DNA of 64,000 bases from Zestomonas insulae (GTDB lineage Bacteria; Pseudomonadota; Gammaproteobacteria; Pseudomonadales; Pseudomonadaceae). Location: positions 62,001 through 126,000 of the forward strand of contig NZ_JAFEUP010000001.1 in the NCBI RefSeq assembly GCF_016901015.1, read 5' to 3'. Made by a program: the position numbers and the translations under genes. This document shows positions 44,407 through 52,478 of the stretch, one piece after another (position 1 is the first letter of the stretch; each line of letters begins with the position of its first letter). Below the pieces are notes generated by a model. That model saw only the letters and a program-made list of their open reading frames with translations, was not told the origin of the DNA and made no database searches.

Positions 44407-45789
44407 ATGAAATTCCAGTACCAACCGCTCGCCGCCGCAATCCTGGCCCTGGCTAGCATGCAAGCCATGGCAGGCGACAGCACATCGACCCAGACCCAAG
44501 TCGGCGACGGCAACCGCGCCGAAGTCATCCAGAGCCTGACCAACAACAGCAGCGTGACCCAGGACCAGCAAGGCGACGGGCACGACGCCATGGCCGAGCA
44601 GAGCAGCGCCGACAACAGCAGCATCGAGCAGACCCAGAGCGACACGCTCAACGCCGCCTACGGCCGGCAGATGTTCGAAACCGACGGCAGCTCGGTGCAG
44701 ACCCAGTCCGGCGAGTTCAACGTCGTCCACTCCGACCAGCTGGAAGGGATCGGCAGCGCCTCGAGCCAGACCCAGAGCGGTAGCGAGAACTTCTCCTTCA
44801 ACTACCAGCAGGCGCAGACCGGCAGCCAGATCACCGTCAATCAGGCCGACCAGATCAACGAGAGCTTCGCCGAACAGATCACCGGTAGCGGCAACCAGGC
44901 GACCATCGACCAGACCGGCACGTTGAACTACACCGCGGTGTACCAGGCCGATCACGATCGCGGCGAAGTCTCGGTGACCCAGGGCGGCGAAGTGAACGAG
45001 GCCTACGCCTCGCAGTCCGACGGCGGCCAGGACAACAGCATCGGCATCACCCAGGACGGTACAGGCAACTACATCGACGTCTGGCAATCCGGGGAAATCG
45101 GCAGCCAGTCCACCGTCGAGCAGAGCGGCGACGGCAACGCCCTGGCCGTCGACCAGAGCTTCGGCAGCGACAACATGGTCAGCATCATCCAGCAAGGTAC
45201 CGACAACGTGCTGAAGGCCGACCAGTTCGAGTCGGCCGCCTCCTCCACCGATCACTTCCAGAGCGGTGAACGCAACGAAACCTACACCTATCAGGAAGGC
45301 GCGGCGCACCAGCTCAGCGTCAGCACCGTGGGCGACGACAACCGCGTGGAAGTCAGCAACTGGCAAGGCACCTTCGACGGCGGCCAGTTCGGCGTCGGGC
45401 AGAGCGCCAGCCTCACCCAGGACGGCAACAGCAACACCATCGGCCTGCGCCAGGACGGCGACGGCAACAGCGTGACGCTGACCCAGACCCTCGACTTCAA
45501 CAGCGCCGCGATCACCCAGGACGGCAGCACCAACGAACTGTTCTTCGACCAGGACGGTTCCGAGAACATCCTGCTCGCCGACCAGAGCGGTGCCGACGGC
45601 AGCATCATCGGCTTCAGCCAAGGCGACCTGAACAACGTGGAAGCTGCGCAATCCGGCAGTCTGGCCACCCTGCAGGTCAACCAGATCGGCAGCTCCAACC
45701 AGGTCACCGCCAGCCAGGGCGGGATCAACATGAGCTCCATCGTCAATCAGACCGGCTCGGGCAACCAGGCCTTCGTCACCCAGCAGTGA
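44407..45789 (+). CDS. csgA: Very large major curlin, CsgA-like
   Basis: 460 residues, three times the usual CsgA. A signal peptide (to about 22, QAMA) is followed by about 19 curlin-type repeats of roughly 22 residues with regularly spaced Gln, Gly and Asn (VTQDQQGDGHDAMAEQS, ITQDGTGNYIDVWQSG, LTQDGNSNTIGLRQDGDGN). The sequence is markedly acidic and nearly free of Lys/Arg. It is expected to form an extended beta-solenoid amyloid on the cell surface. It follows csgB by 59 bases and ends at a strong terminator. Confidence 0.9.
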   Translation: MKFQYQPLAAAILALASMQAMAGDSTSTQTQVGDGNRAEVIQSLTNNSSVTQDQQGDGHDAMAEQSSADNSSIEQTQSDTLNAAYGRQMFETDGSSVQTQSGEFNVVHSDQLEGIGSASSQTQSGSENFSFNYQQAQTGSQITVNQADQINESFAEQITGSGNQATIDQTGTLNYTAVYQADHDRGEVSVTQGGEVNEAYASQSDGGQDNSIGITQDGTGNYIDVWQSGEIGSQSTVEQSGDGNALAVDQSFGSDNMVSIIQQGTDNVLKADQFESAASSTDHFQSGERNETYTYQEGAAHQLSVSTVGDDNRVEVSNWQGTFDGGQFGVGQSASLTQDGNSNTIGLRQDGDGNSVTLTQTLDFNSAAITQDGSTNELFFDQDGSENILLADQSGADGSIIGFSQGDLNNVEAAQSGSLATLQVNQIGSSNQVTASQGGINMSSIVNQTGSGNQAFVTQQ

Positions 45790-45800
45790 TTTGCCCTTTC

Positions 45801-45829
45801 CTGCCGCCCTCGCGGGCGGCAGGTTTTTT
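45801..45829 (+). terminator. Intrinsic terminator after the large curlin gene
   Basis: CTGCCGCCC / GGGCGGCAG stem with a four-base loop, followed by GTTTTTT. It separates csgA from csgH, so csgH should be expressed at a lower level by read-through. Confidence 0.9.
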
Positions 45830-45840
45830 CCCTTCCCGCC

Positions 45841-46164
45841 ATGTCACCCACCGCCCCGCTCCTGCTCGCCGCGCTGCTCAGCGTCGACGCCAGCCTCGAA
45901 TTGCACACCCCCTCGCCGAACCTGGCGGAGCTGCGCCTATGCTTTCGCGGCAACGGCCAGCAGGTGCGCTTCGAACTGGAAACCCAGGCCGGCAGCAACC
46001 GCTCGCGCCAGGCCGGCGAATTGCGCGCCGGCGTGCAAGCGCAATGTCCGACACTCAAGCGCATGACTCTGCGCACTGAGCAACGCCTGGAAAGCCGGCT
46101 GCGCTGGTGGGTCGACGGGATTGAACAGCCGCCGCTGATTCGGCAACTGGAAGGTGCGCCTTAG
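45841..46164 (+). CDS. csgH: Curli assembly inhibitor, CsgC/CsgH-like
   Basis: 107 residues with a short signal-like N-terminus and an Ig-like beta sandwich (LRLCFRGNGQQVRFELETQAGSNRSRQAGELRAG...CPTLKRMTLR), with two Cys. This matches CsgH, the CsgC relative that prevents premature curlin aggregation in the periplasm. Its place after csgA supports this. Confidence 0.75.
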   Translation: MSPTAPLLLAALLSVDASLELHTPSPNLAELRLCFRGNGQQVRFELETQAGSNRSRQAGELRAGVQAQCPTLKRMTLRTEQRLESRLRWWVDGIEQPPLIRQLEGAP

Positions 46165-46565
46165 CCGTGCGGGATCGGTTAGCCGTAGAAGCTACCCAGC
46201 GCTGCTGCCGAACGCCGAGGCCAGTGGCACGCTGCGAGTTGCCGACCGGCACTCTGGACCCCGGCCTGTGCCGGGGCGACGGGGTAGGAAGGCTGGCGGT
46301 AGTCGAAGCAAGCGGGCGACCGGAATCGCCAGCAGCTCCAATTCCCCCAGACCACGCCATTATCCGCCCCGTCATACCGGCGCAGGCCGGTATCCAGCTG
46401 CCCGCTGCGAACGCTCGGCCAGCTCTCTGAGACTCGGCCCGCGCCATGGGAACGGGGGCAAGCAGTCTGGCGGTAGATGAGCGCGATTGCAGGCACCGCA
46501 GCGACGGTGAGTTACGCCGCTGCGCGGCTAACCCACCCTACCCAGCTGGGAGTTCAGGGGTTGTT
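46165..46565. repeat. Gene-free spacer with REP-like repeats between convergent csgH and csgG
   Basis: 401 bases. Facing copies of the GTCATnCCGGCGCAGGCCGG-type unit are at 46251-46285 and 46371-46401. A separate inverted unit GTTACGCCGCTGCGCGGCTAAC lies at about 46511-46532. The frames that cross it on both strands are low-complexity read-throughs of these repeats and are not genes. The region separates two converging curli operons. Confidence 0.75.
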
Positions 46566-47414
46566 TCAGGGAGTGGAGGCCTGGATGCGCCCCAGGTATT
46601 TCTTCAAGGAGGTGTCTTCGAGCGCCTGCCCGGCGGCGGTCTGCCACAGGTGGCGTTCGACGCCCTGGGCGATCAGGTGGGCCACCGCTGCCTCGATGGC
46701 CGACAACACGCACAGCTGCGCCGGCTCGTTGGTGGTGTAGCCGGCCTCGGCTTCGAGCAGTTCCTTGAACTCGATGAACTTGAACACACTGGCGGTGCGG
46801 CCGACCGAGTAAATGGTCTTGCTGGTCATCACGTTGGCCAGCACCTGGCCGCTGCGCACATCGACCGCGCGCAGGTTCACCGAGACTTGGTCGACGCGGT
46901 ATTCGACCGAGGCGCCAATGCCCAGGTAGCGCGCACCCTCGCCGCCGCTGCGCACGTTGGTGTCGTAGGCGATGATGCCGCCTTCGAGCAGCAAGTTGGC
47001 GGCCTGCAGCGGCGGCAGCTGGGCCTGGATATTGGCCGGGGTGTTCGGCTTGTTCTGCGAGGCGCGGATGATCTTGCGCTCGGTGAGCACGTTCTGCAGG
47101 CCCTCGCGCTCCAGCACGCGGAACCAACCGCTGGCCTGCAAGGCGTCGACCAGCATGCTCGCCGCGCCCTGGGTCACGCTGGTGGAAAACGAGCTGGCCG
47201 GGGTCGGCTTGTACTGCCCGGTCTGGTCGCGGAAGCCGTACACCGCTGCCACCAGCTGGCCACGCGGCCGTGGCAGGGCCAGCAGGTCGTAGTAGGTCGA
47301 GGCGCGCGGCGTCAGGGTCGGAATTTCGCTATCCGTCTCGGCCGGCATCGGCTCGCGCAGGCCGCAACCTTGCAGCGTGGCCATCAGCAGGATCGACATC
47401 ATCCAGGCTTTCAT
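46566..47414 (-). CDS. csgG: Curli secretion channel lipoprotein CsgG
   Basis: Outer-membrane nonameric pore that exports curlins. The 282-residue protein has a lipobox (TLQGC, Cys17) and the CsgG core: VAVYGFRDQTGQYKP, ASMLVDALQASGWFRVLEREGLQNVLTERKIIRA and the transmembrane-hairpin region SVGRTASVFKFIEF. It is the last gene of the minus-strand operon, after csgF. Confidence 0.96.
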   Translation of the reverse strand: MKAWMMSILLMATLQGCGLREPMPAETDSEIPTLTPRASTYYDLLALPRPRGQLVAAVYGFRDQTGQYKPTPASSFSTSVTQGAASMLVDALQASGWFRVLEREGLQNVLTERKIIRASQNKPNTPANIQAQLPPLQAANLLLEGGIIAYDTNVRSGGEGARYLGIGASVEYRVDQVSVNLRAVDVRSGQVLANVMTSKTIYSVGRTASVFKFIEFKELLEAEAGYTTNEPAQLCVLSAIEAAVAHLIAQGVERHLWQTAAGQALEDTSLKKYLGRIQASTP

Positions 47415-47439
47415 GCTCTCGCCCTCCTGGCGCGTTACA

Positions 47440-47841
47440 TCACAGCGGGCCGAGCCCGTTGACGACGACTTCAGACACTTCGCCGGTAACCCGGTCGGTG
47501 ATCACGATGCTCAGCTGGCCGCCGTCATCGACCATGTCGATGATGAAGGCGTCGGTGGTCAGGCTGCCGGTGTTGCCGTCCTGGATATTGCTCAGCAACT
47601 GCGAGAGCAGCCGCGACTCCAGCTGGCTGGTGAAGCGCTCCAGCGACGAGGCCGCGGCGCGCGGGGTAACGTTCGGGTCGCTGTGATCGTTCTGCGCCTG
47701 GGCGTTGTTGAGCAAGTAGGTGCCGTTCAGCGGGTTGCCGCCGAACGACGGATTGACCGGCGTGTAGACCAGCTCGGTGGCCTGGGCGAGCGTGCCGACC
47801 AGCAGCAGGCAGCCCGGCAGCAATGCGGTGTTCCTCTTCAT
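47440..47841 (-). CDS. csgF: Curli assembly protein CsgF
   Basis: 133 residues from ATG 47841, which overlaps the csgE stop by four bases. After the signal peptide, the mature N-terminus has the CsgG-binding segment (TELVYTPVNPSFGGNPLNGTYLLNNAQAQN) characteristic of CsgF. It sits on the outside of the CsgG pore and couples it to CsgB nucleation. Confidence 0.95.
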   Translation of the reverse strand: MKRNTALLPGCLLLVGTLAQATELVYTPVNPSFGGNPLNGTYLLNNAQAQNDHSDPNVTPRAAASSLERFTSQLESRLLSQLLSNIQDGNTGSLTTDAFIIDMVDDGGQLSIVITDRVTGEVSEVVVNGLGPL

Positions 47842-48272
47842 AGCTCGTCCCTCTCCAGATCTTGAGTGTCTTGCAGCAGGCGCTCGATCTTCTGCTTGGC
47901 GACCTGCTCGCGGACCAGGTCGGCCGCCGCGTAAGCCAACGGCTGCAGTTGTGCGGTGTTCGGCGCGAGGAATTCGCGATACAGCACGCGTCCCTCGTAC
48001 TCCACCCACACCAGGCTGCCCCAGCGCGCCGACGGCCGTTCGCGCACCACCAGGTTGAAATCCAGCTTGCTGGTGTCGCGCAGGCGGTCGCTGAAGTAGC
48101 GATAAAACTCGTGGCCGATGTGGGAAATGCTGTTGTCGACGATGAAGCCGAGGAACTCGTCGTTCTCGGCGCGGGCGCTGTTGCCCGTGCCAAACAGGGC
48201 CAGGCCGCAGAGCAGCGCCAGCGCGAAGCGCCGGGGTGCAACGGGTGTTGGTAAAACGGCCAGCGACTTCAT
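47838..48272 (-). CDS. csgE: Curli periplasmic gating protein CsgE
   Basis: 144 residues from ATG 48272; the longer frame extends into the upstream pseudopilin gene. After the signal peptide (to about 35), the CsgE core (DEFLGFIVDNSISHIGHEFYRYFSDRL, LVVRERPSARWGSLVWVEYEGR) is intact. CsgE caps the periplasmic side of CsgG and delivers CsgA. It follows the pseudopilin operon with a 59-base gap. Confidence 0.94.
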   Translation of the reverse strand: MKSLAVLPTPVAPRRFALALLCGLALFGTGNSARAENDEFLGFIVDNSISHIGHEFYRYFSDRLRDTSKLDFNLVVRERPSARWGSLVWVEYEGRVLYREFLAPNTAQLQPLAYAAADLVREQVAKQKIERLLQDTQDLERDEL

Positions 48273-48331
48273 GTCGTACCTCGTCCCATACGTCGAAACC
48301 ACACTTCTGCGTTGCATCGCCCATGCCAGGG

Positions 48332-48829
48332 CTAGCGCCGCTCGCCGGGTTTCACCGGCGCCTCCAGAAACGCCTTCTCGGCGACGAAGCGCCAGTCGGC
48401 GTAACTGCCCATGCCTTCGAATTCGGTCCACTGCACCGGAAAGTTCGCCTGCTTCAGCGGCTGGCTGGTCGAGCGGCTGTACACGCCCACGATGCGCCCT
48501 TCGAACGAACGCACCAGCCCCCATTCGTCGCTGCCGGTCAGCGGGTCGCGGTACAGCTTGCGCAGGTGGCGACGTACGTTGGGGAAGCGCTCGTCCTCGA
48601 GCAGGTCGCGCAGCTCCATCGGGTACTGCGCCAGCCCCGGCGAGCTCCGGTAGTAGCTGCGCAGCGCCTGGGCGTACTGGCCGCCGACCCACAGCAGCTC
48701 GCGCTCGCGGTCGCGCTGCGCCTGGGTCGACCACACCGGGCCGGCCACCGCCAGCGCCATGCCCATCAGCATCACCAGGAACAGCACGCCGAAATAGGTG
48801 AAGCCGCGCTCGCCGCTACCACTCGCCAT
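48332..48829 (-). CDS. Tip-type minor pseudopilin without the Glu5 residue
   Basis: 165 residues from ATG 48829. The prepilin-like start reads GERGFTYFGVLFLVMLMGMALAVAGP: after cleavage at Gly the mature sequence is FTYFG, so the conserved Glu at position 5 is replaced by Gly, as in the tip subunit GspK. The hydrophobic helix is followed by a pseudopilin-like globular domain with LYRDPLTGSDEWGLVRSFEGRIVGVYSRS. It overlaps the next-upstream pseudopilin by 14 bases. Confidence 0.82.
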   Translation of the reverse strand: MASGSGERGFTYFGVLFLVMLMGMALAVAGPVWSTQAQRDRERELLWVGGQYAQALRSYYRSSPGLAQYPMELRDLLEDERFPNVRRHLRKLYRDPLTGSDEWGLVRSFEGRIVGVYSRSTSQPLKQANFPVQWTEFEGMGSYADWRFVAEKAFLEAPVKPGERR

Positions 48830-49193
48830 ACGCACTCCCGTCGCGGGCCTGGCCGCTGGCGCCGCTGTGCACGTCGCCGACCGCGCCGGCCGCGCCTTCC
48901 GGCGGCGCCACCACCAGCCACAGGTCGGTGCGTTCGGTGATCGGGTCGAGCGGCATGCCGCGCAGGTAACGGCGCTCCACCAGCTCTTCGAGGCTGTCCG
49001 GGTAGCGTCCGGTGTCACCGTAGAAGCGGTCGAGCGCGTCGCGCATCACCGACAGGCTGTGGCGCAGGCTGGTCTCCTTGGAGTTGTCGAGGCTGGAGAA
49101 ATAGCGCGGCGCCGCAAGGGTCATCAGCGCCGCGATGATCGCCATCACCACCATCAGCTCGATCAGGGTGAAACCCGCCGCGCGCCGTTTCAT
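48816..49193 (-). CDS. GspG-like pseudopilin
   Basis: 125 residues from ATG 49193. The prepilin-peptidase signature is perfect (RRAAGFTLIELMVVMAIIAALMTLAAPRYF), with Glu5 in place. The globular part (TGRYPDSLEELVERRYLRGMPLDPITERTDLW) is the GspG major-pseudopilin fold. It forms the pseudopilus with its two neighbours. Confidence 0.88.
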   Translation of the reverse strand: MKRRAAGFTLIELMVVMAIIAALMTLAAPRYFSSLDNSKETSLRHSLSVMRDALDRFYGDTGRYPDSLEELVERRYLRGMPLDPITERTDLWLVVAPPEGAAGAVGDVHSGASGQARDGSAYGEW

Positions 49194-49195
49194 GC

Positions 49196-49669
49196 TCACC
49201 ACTCCCGATATGGGACGCCGTTGAGGCCGCTGGCCTCGGACTGCGAATAGACGTCGAACACGTCCTCACCCGGACGCGGGTCGTCGACCGGGCTGGAATA
49301 GGCGCGCAGCCCCCACTGCTCCAGCGGTTCGAGGCGCGGATCGGCAAATGGGTCGCGCGGGATCCGGCGCAGGAAGTAGATGCGCTCGCCTTTCACGCTG
49401 CGCACGTCGCGAGCGCCGTCGACCAGCACCTGCAGCGACGGCGGGTAGCCGCTGCTGCTCACCGAGCGCTCGATGCGCCCGGCCTCGCTGGCCGCCTTGT
49501 AGCTGTCGATGGCATCGCGCAGCTGATACAGCGCGCGCTTGAGGTCCTGTTCCTTGTCGCGGCGCACCACGGTTTCGGTGAGCGGCGCGGCGATGCTGGC
49601 GAGCAGTGCGATGATCGCCATGGTGATCACCACTTCGATGAAGGTGAAGCCGCGCTCCCGGGCGTTCAT
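49196..49669 (-). CDS. GspG-like pseudopilin
   Basis: 157 residues. The prepilin signature RERGFTFIEVVITMAIIALLASIAAP carries Glu5. The globular domain repeats the GspG pattern (SSGYPPSLQVLVDGARD ... YFLRRIPRDPFADPRLEPLEQWGLRAYSSP). It lies two bases after the secretin gene and two before the next pseudopilin. Confidence 0.88.
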   Translation of the reverse strand: MNARERGFTFIEVVITMAIIALLASIAAPLTETVVRRDKEQDLKRALYQLRDAIDSYKAASEAGRIERSVSSSGYPPSLQVLVDGARDVRSVKGERIYFLRRIPRDPFADPRLEPLEQWGLRAYSSPVDDPRPGEDVFDVYSQSEASGLNGVPYREW

Positions 49670-49671
49670 GG

Positions 49672-51939
49672 CTAGGGCATCACGGTGACGGATTGCGGCG
49701 GCGGCAGCGCCGCGCTGACCAGGCTGTCGCCCTGGCCGACACCGGAGAAGCTCAGCAGACGGATCGGCGAGCCGCGCTCGCCCGACTCCAGGGCCCGCAC
49801 GCGCAGACGCAGCAGGCCGCCGGCGCCAGTCGCCCCGGTGTTGCCGGAACGCGCCTGGGTGGCCACCAGCACGCCGTTGTTCTCGTCGAGGCGCGGGGTG
49901 AACGAGGTGCGGTTGGCGTCACTGCGCAGCAGGTCGCCCTCCACCACTTCCAGCACCTTGAGCCGCGCCGGGTCGTAGGCGACCTGCAGGGTCGAGCTGC
50001 GCAGCGGATGGCCGGCCTCGGCCTGCAGCTCGATCACCGCCTCCTCGCCGGCACGCATCTGCGCCGGGCCGACCCAGTGCAGCAGCAGCTCGCCAGTGTC
50101 GGCATCGACCGCCGGGTGCGGCAACGCGGAAGTGCCCGGCAGCGACAGGTTGGGTTCCGCCAGCGGGCTGGCGTCCGCCGCGGCGACCGCCACCGGCACG
50201 CGCATCGGCCGGGTGCGCAGGCTGGTCTCGGTACCGGTGGCGAACTCCATGTCGCTGGGGCTCTGGTACGGCAGGTTGCGCACCACGCGCGGGGTGATGG
50301 CGAGGACCAGCTCGGATTTGCCGACGGTGTCCTGGTTGCTACCGAACAGCCGACCGATGCCGGGAATATCGCCGAGGCCGGGAATCTTGTTGCCCGAGGC
50401 GAAATGATCGTTGCGCATCAGCCCGGCCAGCACCTGGGTCTCGCCGTCGTGCAGACGCAGAGTGGTCTGCGCGTTGCGGGTGTCGACCTGGACCGGGATG
50501 GTGCCCTGCTGGGTCGGCGCCAGCGGCGTGGCATTGCTGACTTCCAGGGCGATCTTGATCGCCACTTCGTTGTTCAGGTGCACGGTCGGCTGCACCTCCA
50601 GCTTCAGGCCGACGTCGAGGTAGGTGATGCTCTCGGTGATCACCGGGCCCTGGGTCGACGGCGTCGAGGTGGCGCTGACGATCGGCACGCGCTGACCGAT
50701 GTGCACGCGCGCCTGCTCGCGGTTGCTGACGCGAATCACCGGGCTGGCCAGGGTGTTGATGTCGTTGTCCTTGGCGTTGATCTTCGCTTGCGGCGACGGC
50801 GAGATACTGATGCGCCCGGAGTCGAGGCCCTTGAGCTGGTCGAGGATGCCCACCGGGTTGCCCTCGTCGTTGAGCACGCCGAAGGTGTTCGGCCACTGCA
50901 GGCCGAGGTCGAGGATGCGCTGGCGGGCGACTTCCATCACTTCGACTTCGAGGACCACTTCGGGATCGGACTGGTCCTGCGACTGGAACAGCTTCTCGGC
51001 CATGCGCACCGCGTCCGGGGTGTCGCGCATGGTCAGGGTGTTGAGGCGTTCGTCGATGAACACGTCGCGGGTCTTGAGCATGGTCTTGACCATGTTCATC
51101 GCGGTGTTGGCGTCGACGCTGGTCAGGTAGAAGGTGCGCATCACCAACTCCTGGTAGTCCTTGATCTTCTGCGGCGAGTCCGGGTAGATGACGATGGTGT
51201 TGTCGTTGACCACCTTCTGGTGCAGCTGACCCTGCTGCAGGAGCAGTTCGACGGCGTCCTCGATCGCCACCTGGCGCACGAAGATGGTCGCCTTGAGGTC
51301 TGGGCGCACATCCTTGTCGAAGATGAAGTTCAGCCCGGAGGTCTGCGCCAGCACCTCGAAGATCACCTTGAGGCTGGCGTCGCGGAACTCCAGGGTCACC
51401 GGCCGATCCAGCCGCGAACGCAGCTGCGGGTACGGCGAGAGGTTCTGCGCCTGCAGGCGCTGCACGCCCTGCTCCAGCTGCAGCGCCGGCTCGTACTGCG
51501 GATCGAGGTTGAGAATGTTCTGCACCTGGCGCCGCGCGCCGACCAGGTCGCCACGACGCAGCGCCGCCTGGCCTTGGCGCAGCATGTCGTCGACATGCCG
51601 CAGCTGCTCGATCTGGTACAGGCCGTCGCGAGCGCGGCTGTTGTTCGGCTCGATGCCCAGCACACGCTGGTAGGTCAGCTGCGCGGTGGCGAAGTCGCGG
51701 CTGGTGCGCAGGCTGTCGGCCTGCGCCAGCAGGCTCTGGATCACCCGCCCGCGCATGGTGGTCAGGGCGATCTGCGCGGTCGTGTCGCGCGGGTCGGCGC
51801 GTACTGCGTCTTCCAGGCGGGCCAGGCCGGCTTCGTACTGGCCCTGCTCGACCAGCGACTTGCCGTCGTCCAGCGCTACCTTGCTGGCGCAGCCACCCAG
51901 CAACACCAGACTCAGCAGACTCAGGCTCAGGCGGTTCAT
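49672..51939 (-). CDS. Secretin with N-terminal TPR and C-terminal cohesin-like domain
   Basis: Outer-membrane channel of a type II secretion / MSHA-like system. The 755 residues from ATG 51939 begin with a lipobox (LLGGC, Cys17), then TPR-like helices (about 20-165), N-domains with STN-type repeats (VTLEFRDASLKVIFEVLAQTSGLNF), and the secretin barrel (VPIVSATSTPSTQGPVITESITYLDVGLKLEVQPTV, ...GLGDIPGIGRLFGS). A C-terminal domain (about 625-755: AGEEAVIELQAEAGHPLRSSTLQVAYDPARLKVLEV) resembles cohesin domains. It is the central gene of the secretion operon. Confidence 0.9.
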   Translation of the reverse strand: MNRLSLSLLSLVLLGGCASKVALDDGKSLVEQGQYEAGLARLEDAVRADPRDTTAQIALTTMRGRVIQSLLAQADSLRTSRDFATAQLTYQRVLGIEPNNSRARDGLYQIEQLRHVDDMLRQGQAALRRGDLVGARRQVQNILNLDPQYEPALQLEQGVQRLQAQNLSPYPQLRSRLDRPVTLEFRDASLKVIFEVLAQTSGLNFIFDKDVRPDLKATIFVRQVAIEDAVELLLQQGQLHQKVVNDNTIVIYPDSPQKIKDYQELVMRTFYLTSVDANTAMNMVKTMLKTRDVFIDERLNTLTMRDTPDAVRMAEKLFQSQDQSDPEVVLEVEVMEVARQRILDLGLQWPNTFGVLNDEGNPVGILDQLKGLDSGRISISPSPQAKINAKDNDINTLASPVIRVSNREQARVHIGQRVPIVSATSTPSTQGPVITESITYLDVGLKLEVQPTVHLNNEVAIKIALEVSNATPLAPTQQGTIPVQVDTRNAQTTLRLHDGETQVLAGLMRNDHFASGNKIPGLGDIPGIGRLFGSNQDTVGKSELVLAITPRVVRNLPYQSPSDMEFATGTETSLRTRPMRVPVAVAAADASPLAEPNLSLPGTSALPHPAVDADTGELLLHWVGPAQMRAGEEAVIELQAEAGHPLRSSTLQVAYDPARLKVLEVVEGDLLRSDANRTSFTPRLDENNGVLVATQARSGNTGATGAGGLLRLRVRALESGERGSPIRLLSFSGVGQGDSLVSAALPPPQSVTVMP

Positions 51940-52478
51940 AGCCGGCTCCCGACGACCAGCGCCTGGGTCATGTGCAGTGGCAGGTAGGTCAGGGTCAGCT
52001 GGCTGTCGCTGATCTGCTCGACGCGGTAGGTGCCGTCGATCACGTCGCCAACCCCGACGATGTGCAGGCGTTCGCCGCTGAGCAGGAACACCTGCTGGCG
52101 CAGGCTGTCGTCGAGCTTGCCGATGAACTGGAACGGCAAGGGTGGCGCCATGGGCGCTGGCGGCGGTGGCGGCGCAACCGGCGCCAGGTTGCTGCGTGGC
52201 GGTGCCGGCGGCGCGACGTACCAGCTGTGCGCGGCGAACAGGTCGGCCTGCGGCACGTGCGCCGTGCGGGCGGCCGCCGGGATCGCTGCGCTGACAGGAG
52301 TCGCCGCCGGTGCGCCGCGCAGCGCGGCGAGCTGACCGCTGGTGTCCGCACCTCGCTTGGCCGGCATCGCCACGTCGTCGGCCGGTTCCGCGGTGAAATA
52401 CAGCTCCGGAACGGCGGCGATCAACGCCGCACCGCCCAGGAACGCCAGCCAATACCAACGCCGCCGACTGTCCATCAT
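51936..52478 (-). CDS. GspC/PilP-like pilot or coupling protein
   Basis: 180 residues: N-terminal membrane anchor (about 7-25), a Pro/Ala-rich linker (about 85-112, PPAPPRSNLAPVAPPPPPAP) and a small beta domain (FQFIGKLDDSLRQQVFLLSGERLHIVGVGDVIDGTYRV) typical of the GspC/PilP homology region that binds the secretin N0 domain. It overlaps the secretin start by four bases. Confidence 0.82.
   Translation of the reverse strand: MMDSRRRWYWLAFLGGAALIAAVPELYFTAEPADDVAMPAKRGADTSGQLAALRGAPAATPVSAAIPAAARTAHVPQADLFAAHSWYVAPPAPPRSNLAPVAPPPPPAPMAPPLPFQFIGKLDDSLRQQVFLLSGERLHIVGVGDVIDGTYRVEQISDSQLTLTYLPLHMTQALVVGSRL

Noticed and set aside
44407..45789. CRISPR-like or tandem DNA repeat array
   Set aside because: The periodicity is in the protein (curlin repeats of about 22 residues); DNA units are not identical and have no spacer structure.
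46165..46565. Short frames on both strands read as small proteins
   Set aside because: They run through REP-like palindromes, have low-complexity translations and no convincing ribosome sites.
49693..51987. 764-codon plus-strand frame opposite the secretin
   Set aside because: Antisense shadow with His/Arg/Gln-rich translation; the secretin on the minus strand is unambiguous.
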